In this document: positions 44,152 to 52,915 of the stretch, piece after piece | How the letters are laid out: the number at the start of each line of letters is the position of its first letter | How positions within the stretch are numbered: the stretch's first letter is position 1 | NCBI RefSeq assembly: GCF_001619615.1 | Contig: NZ_LQQP01000007.1 | Span: 52,734 to 116,733, forward strand | From: Microbacterium sp. T32 | Lineage (GTDB): Bacteria; Actinomycetota; Actinomycetes; Actinomycetales; Microbacteriaceae | Direction: 5' to 3' | DNA: 64,000 bases | The notes under the pieces: generated by a model | What the model saw: the letters and a program-made list of their open reading frames with translations, nothing else | Database searches by the model: none | What the model was told of the DNA's origin: nothing | Translations under genes and position numbers: made by a program

Positions 44152-45774
44152 ATGAGCGAGCTGTCCGCCCCCACCGGCCGTGAACCCGCGCTCGTCGCGC
44201 AGCCCCGTCCCGACGGGTCCTCGCCACGCGCCCTCGTCCTCGGCGCCACCGGCTATCTCGGCGGCCGCCTCGTGCCCCGGCTCATCTCCGCCGGCTACCG
44301 CGTGCGGGTGCTCGCACGCGATGCGCGGCGCGTCGAGGCGTTCCCGTGGGGGCACGACGTCGAGACGGTCGAGGGCGACGCCACCGACGCGGCGGCCGTG
44401 GCGCGCGCGGTCGACGGTGTCGACGTTCTCTACTACCTGATCCATTCGATGGGCGGCGGCCGCGATTTCGAGAACACCGACCGTCGCGCGGCGCACACGG
44501 TCGCCGACGCCGCGGCCGCGGCATCCGTCTCCCGCATCGTCTACCTCGGCGGGCTGCACCCCGACGACGCCCCGCTGTCGGCACACCTGCGGTCGCGTGT
44601 CGAGGTGGGCGAGATCCTGCTCGCCAGCGGCGTGCCGACGCTCGTGCTGCAGGCCGGTGTCGTGATCGGGTCGGGATCCGCGTCGTTCGAGATGGTGCGC
44701 CACCTCACCGATGTGCTGCCCTACATGCCCGCGCCGAAGTGGGTGCGCAATCACATCCAGCCGATTGCGGTGCGCGACGTGCTCCACTACCTCCTCGGGG
44801 CCGCGCGCGTCGCTCCGAACGTCAACCGCGCCGTCGACATCGGCGGACCCGACGTGCTGCGCTACGGCCAGATGATGAACGGCTACGCGCTCGAGGCGGG
44901 GCTCCACCAGCGGGCCATCGCGTCGCTGCCGGTGCTGACCCCGCGGTTGGCGTCGCACTGGGTGAACCTCGTCACGCCGATCCCGAAGTCGATCGCACGG
45001 CCGCTCGTGGAGTCGCTGCAGAACGACTGCGTCGTGAAGGACCGCGCGATCGACGACCTCGTGCCGCGCCCCGAGGGCGGGCTGATGCCCTACCGCGAGG
45101 CCGTGCGGCGCGCGCTCGGGCGCGTGAACGACGACGCGATCGAGACGAGCTGGCAGGATGCCGAGGTCTCGGGCGCTCCGAGCGACCCGCTGCCGAGCGA
45201 CCCGGAGTGGGCAGGCCGTCTGGTGTACACCGACGAGCGGACCATGCGCACGAGCGCGAGTCCCGCGCAGCTGTGGTCGGTGATCGAGGGCATCGGCGGC
45301 GAGAACGGCTGGTACTCCTCGCCGCTGCTGTGGGCCATCCGCGGCTGGATGGACCGGCTCGTCGGGGGAGTGGGCCTCGCGCGCGGTCGCCGGAGCCGGA
45401 GCGTCGTGACGGTCGGCGACGCGCTGGACTTCTGGCGCGTCGAGGCGATCGAGCCCGGGCACCTGCTGCGGCTGCGGGCCGAGATGAAGGTGCCGGGCGG
45501 GGCCTGGCTCGAGCTGCGGGCGAGCCCGGACGGCGACGGGGCGCGTTTCGACCAGCGGGCGCTGTTCTTCCCGACGGGTCTCGCGGGTCGCCTGTACTGG
45601 CTGTCGGTGCTGCCCTTCCACGGGCTCATCTTCAGCGGCATGGCGCGGCGGATCACGGCGGCCGCCGAATCCGTGCAGCGCGACGATCTGGAACCGAAGT
45701 CGAAGGCGGGGCGCATCGCCCCCGAGGTGCCCGAGGTCGAGACGCTTCCGTCGGCGGCCGACGCGCGCGCCTAG
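44152..45774 (+). CDS. NAD(P)-binding SDR/epimerase fused to DUF2867
   Basis: 540 residues. The N-terminal half is an atypical short-chain dehydrogenase (VLGATGYLGGRLVPRLISAGYRVRVLARD, then YYLIHSMGGG and VYLGGLHPDD). The C-terminal half (from about 355) is a DUF2867/SRPBCC-like domain with LWSVIEGIGGENGWYSSPLLWAIRGWMDRLVGGVGLARGRR. This two-domain protein is common in actinobacteria and its substrate is not known. It ends 9 nt before mog. Confidence 0.88.
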   Translation: MSELSAPTGREPALVAQPRPDGSSPRALVLGATGYLGGRLVPRLISAGYRVRVLARDARRVEAFPWGHDVETVEGDATDAAAVARAVDGVDVLYYLIHSMGGGRDFENTDRRAAHTVADAAAAASVSRIVYLGGLHPDDAPLSAHLRSRVEVGEILLASGVPTLVLQAGVVIGSGSASFEMVRHLTDVLPYMPAPKWVRNHIQPIAVRDVLHYLLGAARVAPNVNRAVDIGGPDVLRYGQMMNGYALEAGLHQRAIASLPVLTPRLASHWVNLVTPIPKSIARPLVESLQNDCVVKDRAIDDLVPRPEGGLMPYREAVRRALGRVNDDAIETSWQDAEVSGAPSDPLPSDPEWAGRLVYTDERTMRTSASPAQLWSVIEGIGGENGWYSSPLLWAIRGWMDRLVGGVGLARGRRSRSVVTVGDALDFWRVEAIEPGHLLRLRAEMKVPGGAWLELRASPDGDGARFDQRALFFPTGLAGRLYWLSVLPFHGLIFSGMARRITAAAESVQRDDLEPKSKAGRIAPEVPEVETLPSAADARA

Positions 45775-45783
45775 GCTGGAACG

Positions 45784-46263
45784 GTGCCGCACACCGCCCG
45801 AGTCATCACCGTGTCCGACCGCTCGGCCGCGGGTCTCCGCGAAGACCGCGGCGGTCCGCTCGCGGTGTCGCTGCTGCGCGACGCCGGCTTCGTCTGCGGC
45901 GACCCCGTCGTCGTGCCGGACGGCGCGGACAACGTCGAGGCCGCCCTCCGTGCCGCGGTCGCCGCAGGCACCGGGCTCGTCGTCACCACCGGCGGCACCG
46001 GCATCGCGCCGACCGACCGCACACCCGAGGGAACGGCTCGGGTGCTCGACCGCGAGCTCCCCGGCATCGCGGAGGAGCTCCGTCGCCGCGGCCTCGCCGA
46101 CACCCCGCTCGCGGTGATCTCGCGCGGCCTCGCCGGAGTCGCCGACCCCGCGACCCTCGTCGTCAACCTCCCGGGATCCACGCGGGCCGTGGCATCCGGG
46201 GTCGCCGTCCTCGCCGAGCTCGCCCCGCACGTCCTCGACCAGCTCGCCGGAGGAGACCACTGA
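45784..46263 (+). CDS. mog: Molybdopterin adenylyltransferase (MogA/MoaB family)
   Basis: 159 residues. RVITVSDRSAAGLREDRGGPL and the signature VVTTGGTGIAPTDRTPEGTARVLDRELPGIAEELR bind molybdopterin. It adenylates molybdopterin before metal insertion by MoeA. The GTG start is at 45784. The stop shares one base with the moaE start. Confidence 0.92.
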   Translation: MPHTARVITVSDRSAAGLREDRGGPLAVSLLRDAGFVCGDPVVVPDGADNVEAALRAAVAAGTGLVVTTGGTGIAPTDRTPEGTARVLDRELPGIAEELRRRGLADTPLAVISRGLAGVADPATLVVNLPGSTRAVASGVAVLAELAPHVLDQLAGGDH

Positions 46264-46691
46264 TGAGCGCCGTCCGCATCGCCCACCTGTCCGAGGAACC
46301 GCTCGACCTCGACGCGCACCTGCGCGCCGTGGAGGACGACGCCTCGGGAGCGGTCACGACGTTCGTCGGCCGGGTGCGCAACACCGACCCGGATGCCAGC
46401 GACGCGGTCGTCGCGCTGGAGTACAGCGCCCACCCCGACGCGCCCGCTGCTCTCCACCGCATCGCCGAGCAAGCGGCTGCGGGCACCGACGCGATCGTGG
46501 CCGTGAGCCACCGCGTCGGACGTCTCGACGTGGGCGAGGCCGCCGTCATCATCGCCGTCGCCTCGGGTCATCGCGCCGCGGCGTTCGAGGTGTGCCGCAC
46601 CGTGATCGAGACGATCAAGACCGACCTCCCCGTGTGGAAGCGCCAGGTCGAGGCCGACGGCACGACGGCGTGGAAGGGCCTGGGCGGCTAG
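46263..46691 (+). CDS. moaE: Molybdopterin synthase catalytic subunit
   Basis: 142 residues. TFVGRVRNTD and the catalytic lysine region PVWKRQVEADGTTAWKG are MoaE hallmarks. It joins MoaD to transfer two sulfurs to precursor Z. It is coupled to mog by a TGATG junction. moaD lies only 1.2 kb away but on the other strand, separated by the AbiEii-like/XRE pair. Confidence 0.94.
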   Translation: MSAVRIAHLSEEPLDLDAHLRAVEDDASGAVTTFVGRVRNTDPDASDAVVALEYSAHPDAPAALHRIAEQAAAGTDAIVAVSHRVGRLDVGEAAVIIAVASGHRAAAFEVCRTVIETIKTDLPVWKRQVEADGTTAWKGLGG

Positions 46692-46708
46692 GTATCTGAT
46701 CTGATACT
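46692..46708 (+). promoter_or_regulatory. Operator overlapping the -10 box of the AbiEii-like/XRE pair
   Basis: GTATCTGATCTGATAC (46692-46707) has GTATC/GATAC ends around a central GATC, and GATACT (46703-46708) reads as a -10 box. Transcription would begin about 3 nt before ATG 46718, so the message is nearly leaderless. Position suggests repression by the downstream XRE protein. Confidence 0.55.
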
Positions 46709-46717
46709 GTGGGCGCC

Positions 46718-47398
46718 ATGTCGTCCGAGCTCCCCGCCGGCCTCGCCGAGGTCCTCGACTCAGCGGCGCGCCTTCAGAAACTCGTTCCCGACGCTGTGAT
46801 GGTGGGCGGTTCGGCCGCGGCGCTCTATGCCCGCCACCGGATGTCCACCGATCACGATCACGTACTGATGGACCTGCAGGATCGCTTCGACCTCGTCCTG
46901 GACGCGCTCGAGCGCGATGGCGACTTCGTTCTGAACAGAGCCGTGCCCGGCAAGATCATCCTGGGCGAGCTCGGTGGCATCGAGGCCGGCGTGCGCCAGC
47001 TCATCCGCCGTCGACCGCTCGAGGTTCAGCGTGTCACCCTCCCGGCCGGAGGGGAGATCACGGTGCCGACGCTCGAGGAGATCGCGCGCATCAAGGGCTT
47101 CCTGATCGTCAAGCGCAACCAGATGCGGGACTACCTCGACGTCGCCGCGCTCTCCGGGGCGTTCGGAGCGGATCGCATTGGGGCTGTGCTCGCGGCCATC
47201 GACGAGTACTACACCGATCCCTCGCATCCGGAGGATCAGCCCGTTCAGGCCCAGCTGGCGCGTCAACTCGCCGACCCTGCCCCGAAGGACCATCGTGCGC
47301 TCGCCGGTCTGGCTTCCTACAAGGGCCTCGTCCCGCGATGGCGCGACTGGGAGGACGTCGTCGCTGAATGCCGGACCCTCGCGGTCCATCTCGTCTGA
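46718..47398 (+). CDS. AbiEii-like nucleotidyltransferase (possible toxin)
   Basis: 226 residues. The nucleotidyltransferase core is VMVGGSAAALYARHRMSTDHDHVLMD, matching GG/S-x10-D-x-D-like patterns of minimal nucleotidyltransferases, followed by VPTLEEIARIKGFLIVKRNQMRDYLDVAAL, the AbiEii-type Lys and DYLD block. An in-frame GTG at 46709 would add three residues. It is followed by an XRE gene, so a toxin-antitoxin or regulatory pair is likely. It interrupts the molybdenum cofactor cluster. Confidence 0.75.
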   Translation: MSSELPAGLAEVLDSAARLQKLVPDAVMVGGSAAALYARHRMSTDHDHVLMDLQDRFDLVLDALERDGDFVLNRAVPGKIILGELGGIEAGVRQLIRRRPLEVQRVTLPAGGEITVPTLEEIARIKGFLIVKRNQMRDYLDVAALSGAFGADRIGAVLAAIDEYYTDPSHPEDQPVQAQLARQLADPAPKDHRALAGLASYKGLVPRWRDWEDVVAECRTLAVHLV

Positions 47399-47406
47399 GG
47401 AGAGTC

Positions 47407-47859
47407 ATGCCGCTGCGTTTCCGGAACATCGATGCCACCCCCGCCGACCCCGTAGAGGCCTGGGGCTTCGAGGGCATGCTCGCCGCGATCGACCGCGGGT
47501 ACGCGAGCGATTGGCGCAAGCTCATCGACGCACTCGCCGACGAGCCCGCGCTGCGCGAGATCTACGACGACGCGCGAGACGCCGCGGAGTCCCGGGCCGC
47601 GGTCGCGCTCATCGACGCGGCGCTGGCGCTCACGCAGCGCACCGCTGAGCAGGAGGCGCTCGAGCGGCTCCGCGCCGCCTTCCGCCAGACCCGGCTCACG
47701 CAGGCGGAGGTGGCATCCCGGCTGGGGACGTCTCGTCCGCGGATGACCTCCTACCTGAGCGGTGCGGTCACGCCGTCGATGGACGTCCTCGTCGCGGTGG
47801 AAGCACTCGCGCGCGAACGTCGGACCCCGTCGCTGGTCGCGCACCTCGAGCTCGTGTAG
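47407..47859 (+). CDS. XRE-type helix-turn-helix protein (possible antitoxin)
   Basis: 150 residues. The helix-turn-helix near residue 95 is LRAAFRQTRLTQAEVASRLGTSRPRMTSYLSGAVTPSMDVLVAVEALA. The first 80 residues are of unknown fold. It starts 8 nt after the AbiEii-like gene, preceded by GAGGAGAG. It likely represses the pair from the operator at 46692 and may counteract its partner. Confidence 0.8.
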   Translation: MPLRFRNIDATPADPVEAWGFEGMLAAIDRGYASDWRKLIDALADEPALREIYDDARDAAESRAAVALIDAALALTQRTAEQEALERLRAAFRQTRLTQAEVASRLGTSRPRMTSYLSGAVTPSMDVLVAVEALARERRTPSLVAHLELV

Positions 47860-47862
47860 CGC

Positions 47863-48099
47863 TCAGCCGCCCGCGAACGGCGGCAGCACGTCCACGTGCG
47901 TGACGCCGGCGAGGGGCGCGTCGTCGTCGCGGCGCTCGCCGTCGACGAGCACGGCGCAGCGGTCCAGGATGCCGGAAAGCGCGGGGTGGTCGGCGAGCAC
48001 GGCCGCGCGCAGCACGGCGAGGGACGGTTCGGTGCGGTCCTCGGCATCCGTCCCCGCGGCCTCCGCGGCGGCGGCGAAGTAGCGCACCCGGACGCTCAC
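47863..48099 (-). CDS. moaD: Molybdopterin synthase sulfur carrier subunit
   Basis: 78 residues with the ubiquitin-like fold pattern VRVRYFAAAAEAAG and the required C-terminal Gly-Gly (PPFAGG), which becomes a thiocarboxylate. The GTG start overlaps the moaC stop (GTGA). It is the last gene of the moaA-moeB-moeA-moaC-moaD operon. Confidence 0.93.
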   Translation of the reverse strand: MSVRVRYFAAAAEAAGTDAEDRTEPSLAVLRAAVLADHPALSGILDRCAVLVDGERRDDDAPLAGVTHVDVLPPFAGG

Positions 48100-48575
48100 G
48101 CGGACTCCCCGGGGCGGTGCCAGTCGCCGGACTTGCCGCCCGTCTTCGACACGATCCGCACGTTCTCGATGCTCGTGCCCTTGTCGAGACCCTTCACCAT
48201 GTCGACGATCGCGAGGGCGGCGACCGAGACGCTCGTCAGCGCCTCCATCTCGACACCGGTGCGGTCGGCGGTCCCGACGGTGGCCTCGATCTCGACGCCG
48301 TCGTCGACGATCTCGAGGTCGACCGAGGCGCGGTGCACCCCGATCACGTGGGCCAGGGGGAGGAGCGTCGGGGTCGACTTGGCGGCCTGGATGCCGGAGA
48401 TCCGCGCCACGGCCAGCACGTCGCCCTTCGGCGCGGTGCCGCCGCGGAGTGCCGCGACGACCTCGGGGCTGCAGCGCACGAACCCGCGCGCGGTCGCGGT
48501 GCGGACGGTGGGCTGCTTGGCGGTGACGTCGACCATGCGGGCGTGGCCCGCGGCATCCAGGTGGGTGAAGGTCAT
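48096..48575 (-). CDS. moaC: Cyclic pyranopterin monophosphate synthase
   Basis: 159 residues, usual length. THLDAAGHARMVDVTAKQPTVRTATARGFV, LPLAHVIGVHRASVD and GVEMEALTSVSVAALAIVDMVKG with the catalytic Lys, then KTGGKSGDW at the end. It converts the MoaA product to cPMP. The start overlaps the moeA stop by 4 nt. In most homologues the LPL motif is followed by CHP; here the cysteine position is Ala, as happens in some actinobacteria. Confidence 0.94.
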   Translation of the reverse strand: MTFTHLDAAGHARMVDVTAKQPTVRTATARGFVRCSPEVVAALRGGTAPKGDVLAVARISGIQAAKSTPTLLPLAHVIGVHRASVDLEIVDDGVEIEATVGTADRTGVEMEALTSVSVAALAIVDMVKGLDKGTSIENVRIVSKTGGKSGDWHRPGESA

Positions 48576-49795
48576 GGAATCAGCATGACATCGACGGGAT
48601 CGCCCACGGCGACGGCGGACACCTCGGCGGGGACGATCGCGAACGCCTCGGCGCGCGCGAGAGACGCCGCGAGGTGCGAGCCGGAGCCGCCCGCGGTGGC
48701 CGGTCGGACGGTCCCGGCGACGAGGTCGACGGCCGCCGGGAGGTATTGGCGGCGGCCCGGTGGCGTGCGCCAGGACTCGGATGCCACGAGCCGGGCGCGG
48801 CGGCGGTCGACGGCGGCACGGCCCTGGAGCGCGAGCAGCGCGGGGCGGACGAACACCTCGAAAGACACCGCGACGCTCACGGGGTTGCCGGGGAGTCCGA
48901 ACACGAGCCGACCGTCCTCGAGTGCGCCGAACGCCTGCGGTTTGCCGGGCTGCATCGCGACCTTCACGAAGGCGATGCGGTCGGACAGGGCCTGGCGCAC
49001 CGGCTCGTATGCGCCGGCGCTCACGCCGCCCGTGAAGACGACCACGTCGGCCTCGGCCGCGCGGGCGAGGACCGCGTCGACCGTCCCGGCGTCGTCGGTC
49101 ACGTGGGTGACGAGGACGACCTCGGCGTCCGCCTCCGCGACGAGGGAGGCGAGCAGCGTGGCGTTCGAGTCGGGCGTCTGGCCGCGGCCCGGAGGGGTTC
49201 CGGGCGTCACGAGCTCGCTCCCCGTCGACACCACGGCGACCCGCGGACGACGGCTTACCTCGAGGCGGTCGACGCCGGCCGCCGCGGCCGCCGCGAGCGC
49301 GTAGGGTCCGAGCCGCTCGCCCGCGCTCAGCACGACGTCGCCGGTGCGCACGTCCCCGCCGCGGCGACGGATGAACGCGCCCGTGGCGTCCGGCGCGCGG
49401 ACGACCGAGACGGTACCGAGCGAGTCCGTCAGGCCGCCCGCGGTGTCCTCGAACGGGACGATCGTGTCGGCGGCCGTCGGAACGGGAGCACCGGTCATGA
49501 TGCGGACCGCCTCGCCCGGGCCGAATGCCGGGTCGTCCGACGTGCCGGCCGGCAGATCCGCGACGACTCGCAGCGACACCGGGGAGGTGGCATCCGCGTT
49601 CTCGACGTCGGCGAAGCGGACGGCGAACCCGTCCATGGAGGAGTTGTCGTCGCCGGGGAGGTCGTGCCGGGCGTCCACGTCGGCCGCGAGCGTGCGGCCG
49701 GCGGCGTCGGCGAGCGGAACGGTCTCGGTCGGGGTCGGCGTCACGGTGGCGAGGATCCGGGCGCGGTGCTCCTCGACGGTCAGCAGCTCAGACAC
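48572..49795 (-). CDS. moeA: Molybdopterin molybdenumtransferase
   Basis: 407 residues. LADAAGRTLAADVDARHDLPGDDNSSMDGFAVR, IMTGAPVPTAADTIVPFE, and the MoCF domain VVFTGGVSAGAYEPVRQAL with AFGALEDGRLVFGLPGNPVSVAVSFEVFVRPAL. It inserts molybdate into adenylated molybdopterin. The GTG start overlaps the moeB end by 8 nt. Confidence 0.95.
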   Translation of the reverse strand: MSELLTVEEHRARILATVTPTPTETVPLADAAGRTLAADVDARHDLPGDDNSSMDGFAVRFADVENADATSPVSLRVVADLPAGTSDDPAFGPGEAVRIMTGAPVPTAADTIVPFEDTAGGLTDSLGTVSVVRAPDATGAFIRRRGGDVRTGDVVLSAGERLGPYALAAAAAAGVDRLEVSRRPRVAVVSTGSELVTPGTPPGRGQTPDSNATLLASLVAEADAEVVLVTHVTDDAGTVDAVLARAAEADVVVFTGGVSAGAYEPVRQALSDRIAFVKVAMQPGKPQAFGALEDGRLVFGLPGNPVSVAVSFEVFVRPALLALQGRAAVDRRRARLVASESWRTPPGRRQYLPAAVDLVAGTVRPATAGGSGSHLAASLARAEAFAIVPAEVSAVAVGDPVDVMLIP

Positions 49796-50561
49796 GCGGG
49801 GTCCTTCCGACGAGGGGGATGACGTCCTGGCGGGCGCGGAGCGCGTCGATCACGACGAGACGCCCGAGGAGCGGCTCTCCGGCGCCCGTGATGAGCTTGA
49901 TCGCCTCGGTCGCGAGGAGTCCACCGACCTGCACGCACAGCGCACCGAGCACGCCGACCTGTGCGCACGTCGGCGGTTCGCCCACGGACTCCGGCGGGAA
50001 GACGTCGCCGAGCGTCACGGCGGCGTGCCCCTCGGGAGGCCGCGACCAGAACACCGTGGCCTGGGCCGACCACTCCTGCACGGCGCCCCACACCAGTGGC
50101 ATCCCGAGCTCGTCCGTCGCGGATGCCACGGCGCTGCGGGTGTCGAACGTGTCGCTGCCGTCGATCACGACGTGCGCTCCGGCCAACAGCTCGCGGGCGT
50201 TGTCGGGGGTCAGCCGCAGCCGACGTTCCCGGACGACGGTGAGCGGCGACAGATCGCGGATCGCCCGGGCGGCGGATGCCGTCTTCGGGGCGCCGATGTC
50301 GTCCACGCGGTGAATGAGCTGCCGCTGCAGGTTCGTCCGCTCGACCACGTCGTCGTCGATCACGATCAGTTCGCCGATGCCCGCGGCGGCGAGCGCGAGC
50401 AGCACCGGCGACCCGAGCCCACCCGCGCCCACGACCGCGATGCGGGCGGCCGCGAGACGTCGCTGTCCTTCTTCGCCGATGCCGGTGAGGACGGCGTGGC
50501 GGGCCGTGCGGATGAGTTCTTCGGGGGCGAGGGAAGCCACCGGTTCGACGAGCGGGATCAT
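49788..50561 (-). CDS. moeB: MoeB/ThiF-type adenylyltransferase, short and lacking Zn cysteines
   Basis: 257 residues. AAARIAVVGAGGLGSPVLLALAAAGIGELIVIDDDVVERTNLQRQLIHR is the ATP-binding E1-like core. It would activate the MoaD C-terminus. The CxxC pairs that bind zinc in E. coli MoeB are not seen (the usual CYRCLF region reads SRPPEGHAAVTLGDVFPP), and the C-terminal rhodanese domain of many actinobacterial MoeZ proteins is absent. The ATG overlaps the moaA stop. Confidence 0.9.
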   Translation of the reverse strand: MIPLVEPVASLAPEELIRTARHAVLTGIGEEGQRRLAAARIAVVGAGGLGSPVLLALAAAGIGELIVIDDDVVERTNLQRQLIHRVDDIGAPKTASAARAIRDLSPLTVVRERRLRLTPDNARELLAGAHVVIDGSDTFDTRSAVASATDELGMPLVWGAVQEWSAQATVFWSRPPEGHAAVTLGDVFPPESVGEPPTCAQVGVLGALCVQVGGLLATEAIKLITGAGEPLLGRLVVIDALRARQDVIPLVGRTPRV

Positions 50562-51613
50562 CCGCCGATCGCGCTCATCGTGCGCTCCGGCTGGACGAAG
50601 TCGGCACGCGCCAGGCCGACACGGTCGGAACCGTGGGCGCGGGGCTTGCGCCACATGGCATCCCGCCAGATCTGCGCGAGGTCCGCGTCGCTCGCGCCGT
50701 CGCGCAGCGCCGTGAGCAGGTCGGTTTCCTCGTGCGAGAACAGGCAGGAGCGGATGCGGCCGTCGGCGGTGACGCGCGTGCGCGTGCACGCGGCGCAGAA
50801 CGGTTCGGTGACCGAGGAGATGATGCCGACGTGCCCCGCGAGCGTGCGGTCGCCGCGGCGCCGCACCTCCCACCGTTCGGCTGGTGCCGCGCCCCGGCCG
50901 CGCGGGTCGGCGGCGAGGTCGAACACCTCCTCCAGCGCGGCGCGGATCTCGCGGGCCGGCACGACCTGCGTCTCGGTCCACGACCGGTCGCCGTCGAGCG
51001 GCATGTCCTCGATGAAGCGCATCTCGTAGCCGTGCGTGACCGCCCAGTCCACGAGCGGGACGACTTCGGTGTCGTTGATGCCGCGGAGCAGCACCGCGTT
51101 GATCTTGATGGGGCCGAGCCCGGCGGCCTGGGCCGCCTCGAGCCCCGCGAGCACCTTGTCGAGGTGCGGGCGGCGGGTGAGCTCGGCGAAGGTCTCGGGG
51201 TGGAGCGTGTCGAGCGAGGCGTTGAGGCGCGTGAGTCCGGCGTCCTTGAGTGCCTGCGCGCGGCGATCGAGGCCCACGGCGTTCGTTGTCATCGCGATCG
51301 GCAGGTCGGGGTGATCGAAGCGGATGCGGGCGATGACGTCCTCGAGGTCCTTGCGGACGAGCGGCTCGCCGCCGGTCAGCCGCAGCTCCTCGGCCCCGAG
51401 CGCGCGCACGGCGACGCGGACGATGCGCGCGATCTCCTCGCCCGTCATCAGCTGCTGCTGCGGCATCCATGGCAGGCCCTCCGCGGGCATGCAGTACGTG
51501 CAGCGGAGGTTGCACTTGTCGATCACCGACACGCGCAGATCGCGGGCGACGCGGCCGAACCGGTCCAGCAGACCGCCCTCGCGGGGCGCCCCGGTCTCGC
51601 GCACGGCATCCAT
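50558..51613 (-). CDS. moaA: GTP 3',8-cyclase
   Basis: 351 residues. Radical SAM cluster motif CNLRCTYC near residue 37, LTGGEPLVRKDLEDVI, and the second cluster region FCAACTRTRVTADGRIRSCLF. It catalyses the first step of molybdenum cofactor synthesis from GTP. It is the first gene of the operon, divergent from the HTH-TOBE gene with 70 nt between them. Confidence 0.96.
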   Translation of the reverse strand: MDAVRETGAPREGGLLDRFGRVARDLRVSVIDKCNLRCTYCMPAEGLPWMPQQQLMTGEEIARIVRVAVRALGAEELRLTGGEPLVRKDLEDVIARIRFDHPDLPIAMTTNAVGLDRRAQALKDAGLTRLNASLDTLHPETFAELTRRPHLDKVLAGLEAAQAAGLGPIKINAVLLRGINDTEVVPLVDWAVTHGYEMRFIEDMPLDGDRSWTETQVVPAREIRAALEEVFDLAADPRGRGAAPAERWEVRRRGDRTLAGHVGIISSVTEPFCAACTRTRVTADGRIRSCLFSHEETDLLTALRDGASDADLAQIWRDAMWRKPRAHGSDRVGLARADFVQPERTMSAIGG

Positions 51614-51683
51614 GGGTCGAGCCTAGGCGAGCGAGGAGCAGCCGGGGTCGCCGCGCCGGGGTTCCCGGCGCTAGCGTCGTGCC

Positions 51684-52085
51684 ATGCCGAACACCTTCCG
51701 CATCGCGCCCGCCGCGCGACTGCTCGGAGTCAGCGACGACACCGTCCGTCGCTGGATCGACCAGGGGATCCTGCCGACCACCGGCGCCACCCCCACGGAG
51801 ATCCCCGGCGAGGCGCTGGCCGCCCGCGCGGTCGCCCTCGCGGACGAACCCGACGACCCGACCGGGGTCTCCTCGAGCGCCCGCAACCGCTTCGTCGGGA
51901 TCGTCACGCGCGTGCGGATCGACGGGGTCATGGCCCAGGTCGACCTGCAGTGCGGGCCGCACCGCGTCGTGTCGCTGATGTCGGCCGAGGCCGCCGAAGA
52001 GCTCGGACTCGAGCCGGGCGCACTCGCCGTGGCATCCGTGAAAGCGACCGTCGTGACCGTCGAGACACCGCGCGAGCGGGGCTGA
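51684..52085 (+). CDS. Helix-turn-helix plus TOBE (Mop) molybdate-binding protein
   Basis: 133 residues. An excisionase-like helix-turn-helix (FRIAPAARLLGVSDDTVRRWIDQGILP) is joined to one Mop/TOBE domain (SARNRFVGIVTRVRIDGVMAQVDLQCGPHRVVSLMSAEAAEELGLEPGALAVASVKATVVTVE). Its place between moaA and modA suggests a molybdate sensor or store that regulates the cluster. It is much shorter than ModE. Confidence 0.87.
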   Translation: MPNTFRIAPAARLLGVSDDTVRRWIDQGILPTTGATPTEIPGEALAARAVALADEPDDPTGVSSSARNRFVGIVTRVRIDGVMAQVDLQCGPHRVVSLMSAEAAEELGLEPGALAVASVKATVVTVETPRERG

Positions 52086-52156
52086 TTCGCCGAATTCTCC
52101 GCTCATGCGGAAGAATGGATGCCGCGGGCCCCGGGCGCGCGGAAAGGATCCCTCCC

Positions 52157-52915
52157 ATGCGCGTCCTGCGTCTGTCGCTCGCCCTCGCCGCCGCCCTGTC
52201 GCTCACCGCCTGCGCGTCCACCGCGCCTTCCTCACCGTCGTCCTCCGCGGACCCGGTGACCGGCACCGTGCAGGTGTACGCCGCCGCGTCGCTCCAGCGG
52301 GCGTTCGACGAGATCACCTCGGCGTTCGAGGACGCCCACCCCGGCGTCGACGTCGTGACGGTCTACGACGGGTCGAGCACGCTCGCGACGCAGATCGGAC
52401 AGGGCGCCCCCGCGGACGTCTTCGCCTCCGCGGACGAGAAGAACATGCAGAAGATCGGCGACCTCGCCGTCGATGCCCGCATCTTCGCCGCCAACACCCT
52501 CGTCATCGCGGTTCCGAAGGGGAACCCCGGCGCGGTCGCGGGGCTCTTCGACCTCGCGCGTGTCCCGACCGTGCTGTGCGCGGCGGAGGTGCCGTGCGGG
52601 GCGGCGTCGGCGACGCTGCTGAAGAACGCCGGCGTCTCGGTAACACCCGTGAGCGCGGAGCAGAACGTCACGGCCGTGCTCACGAAAGTCGCCGCCGGTG
52701 ACGCCCAGGCCGGTCTGGTCTACGCGACCGACGTCGCGGGGCGCGACGACGTCGAGTCGATCGTCCCGGCGGGGGCGGATGCCGTCGTCAACCGCTACCC
52801 GATCACGACCGTGCGGACCGCGGCGAACAGCGCCGGCGCGGCGGCGTTCACCGACTTCGTGCTGTCCGACGCGGGGCAGGAGATCCTCGCCGCCGACGGG
52901 TTCCGCGCCCCGTGA
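52157..52915 (+). CDS. modA: Molybdate ABC transporter substrate-binding lipoprotein
   Basis: 252 residues. Lipobox LTAC near residue 18. ModA features: VQVYAAASLQRAFDEITSAFEDAHPGVDVV, YDGSSTLATQIGQGAPADVFASADEKNMQ, and AGLVYATDVAGRDDVESI. It captures molybdate outside the membrane. AAAGGATCC lies before ATG 52157. The modB GTG overlaps its stop. Confidence 0.94.
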   Translation: MRVLRLSLALAAALSLTACASTAPSSPSSSADPVTGTVQVYAAASLQRAFDEITSAFEDAHPGVDVVTVYDGSSTLATQIGQGAPADVFASADEKNMQKIGDLAVDARIFAANTLVIAVPKGNPGAVAGLFDLARVPTVLCAAEVPCGAASATLLKNAGVSVTPVSAEQNVTAVLTKVAAGDAQAGLVYATDVAGRDDVESIVPAGADAVVNRYPITTVRTAANSAGAAAFTDFVLSDAGQEILAADGFRAP

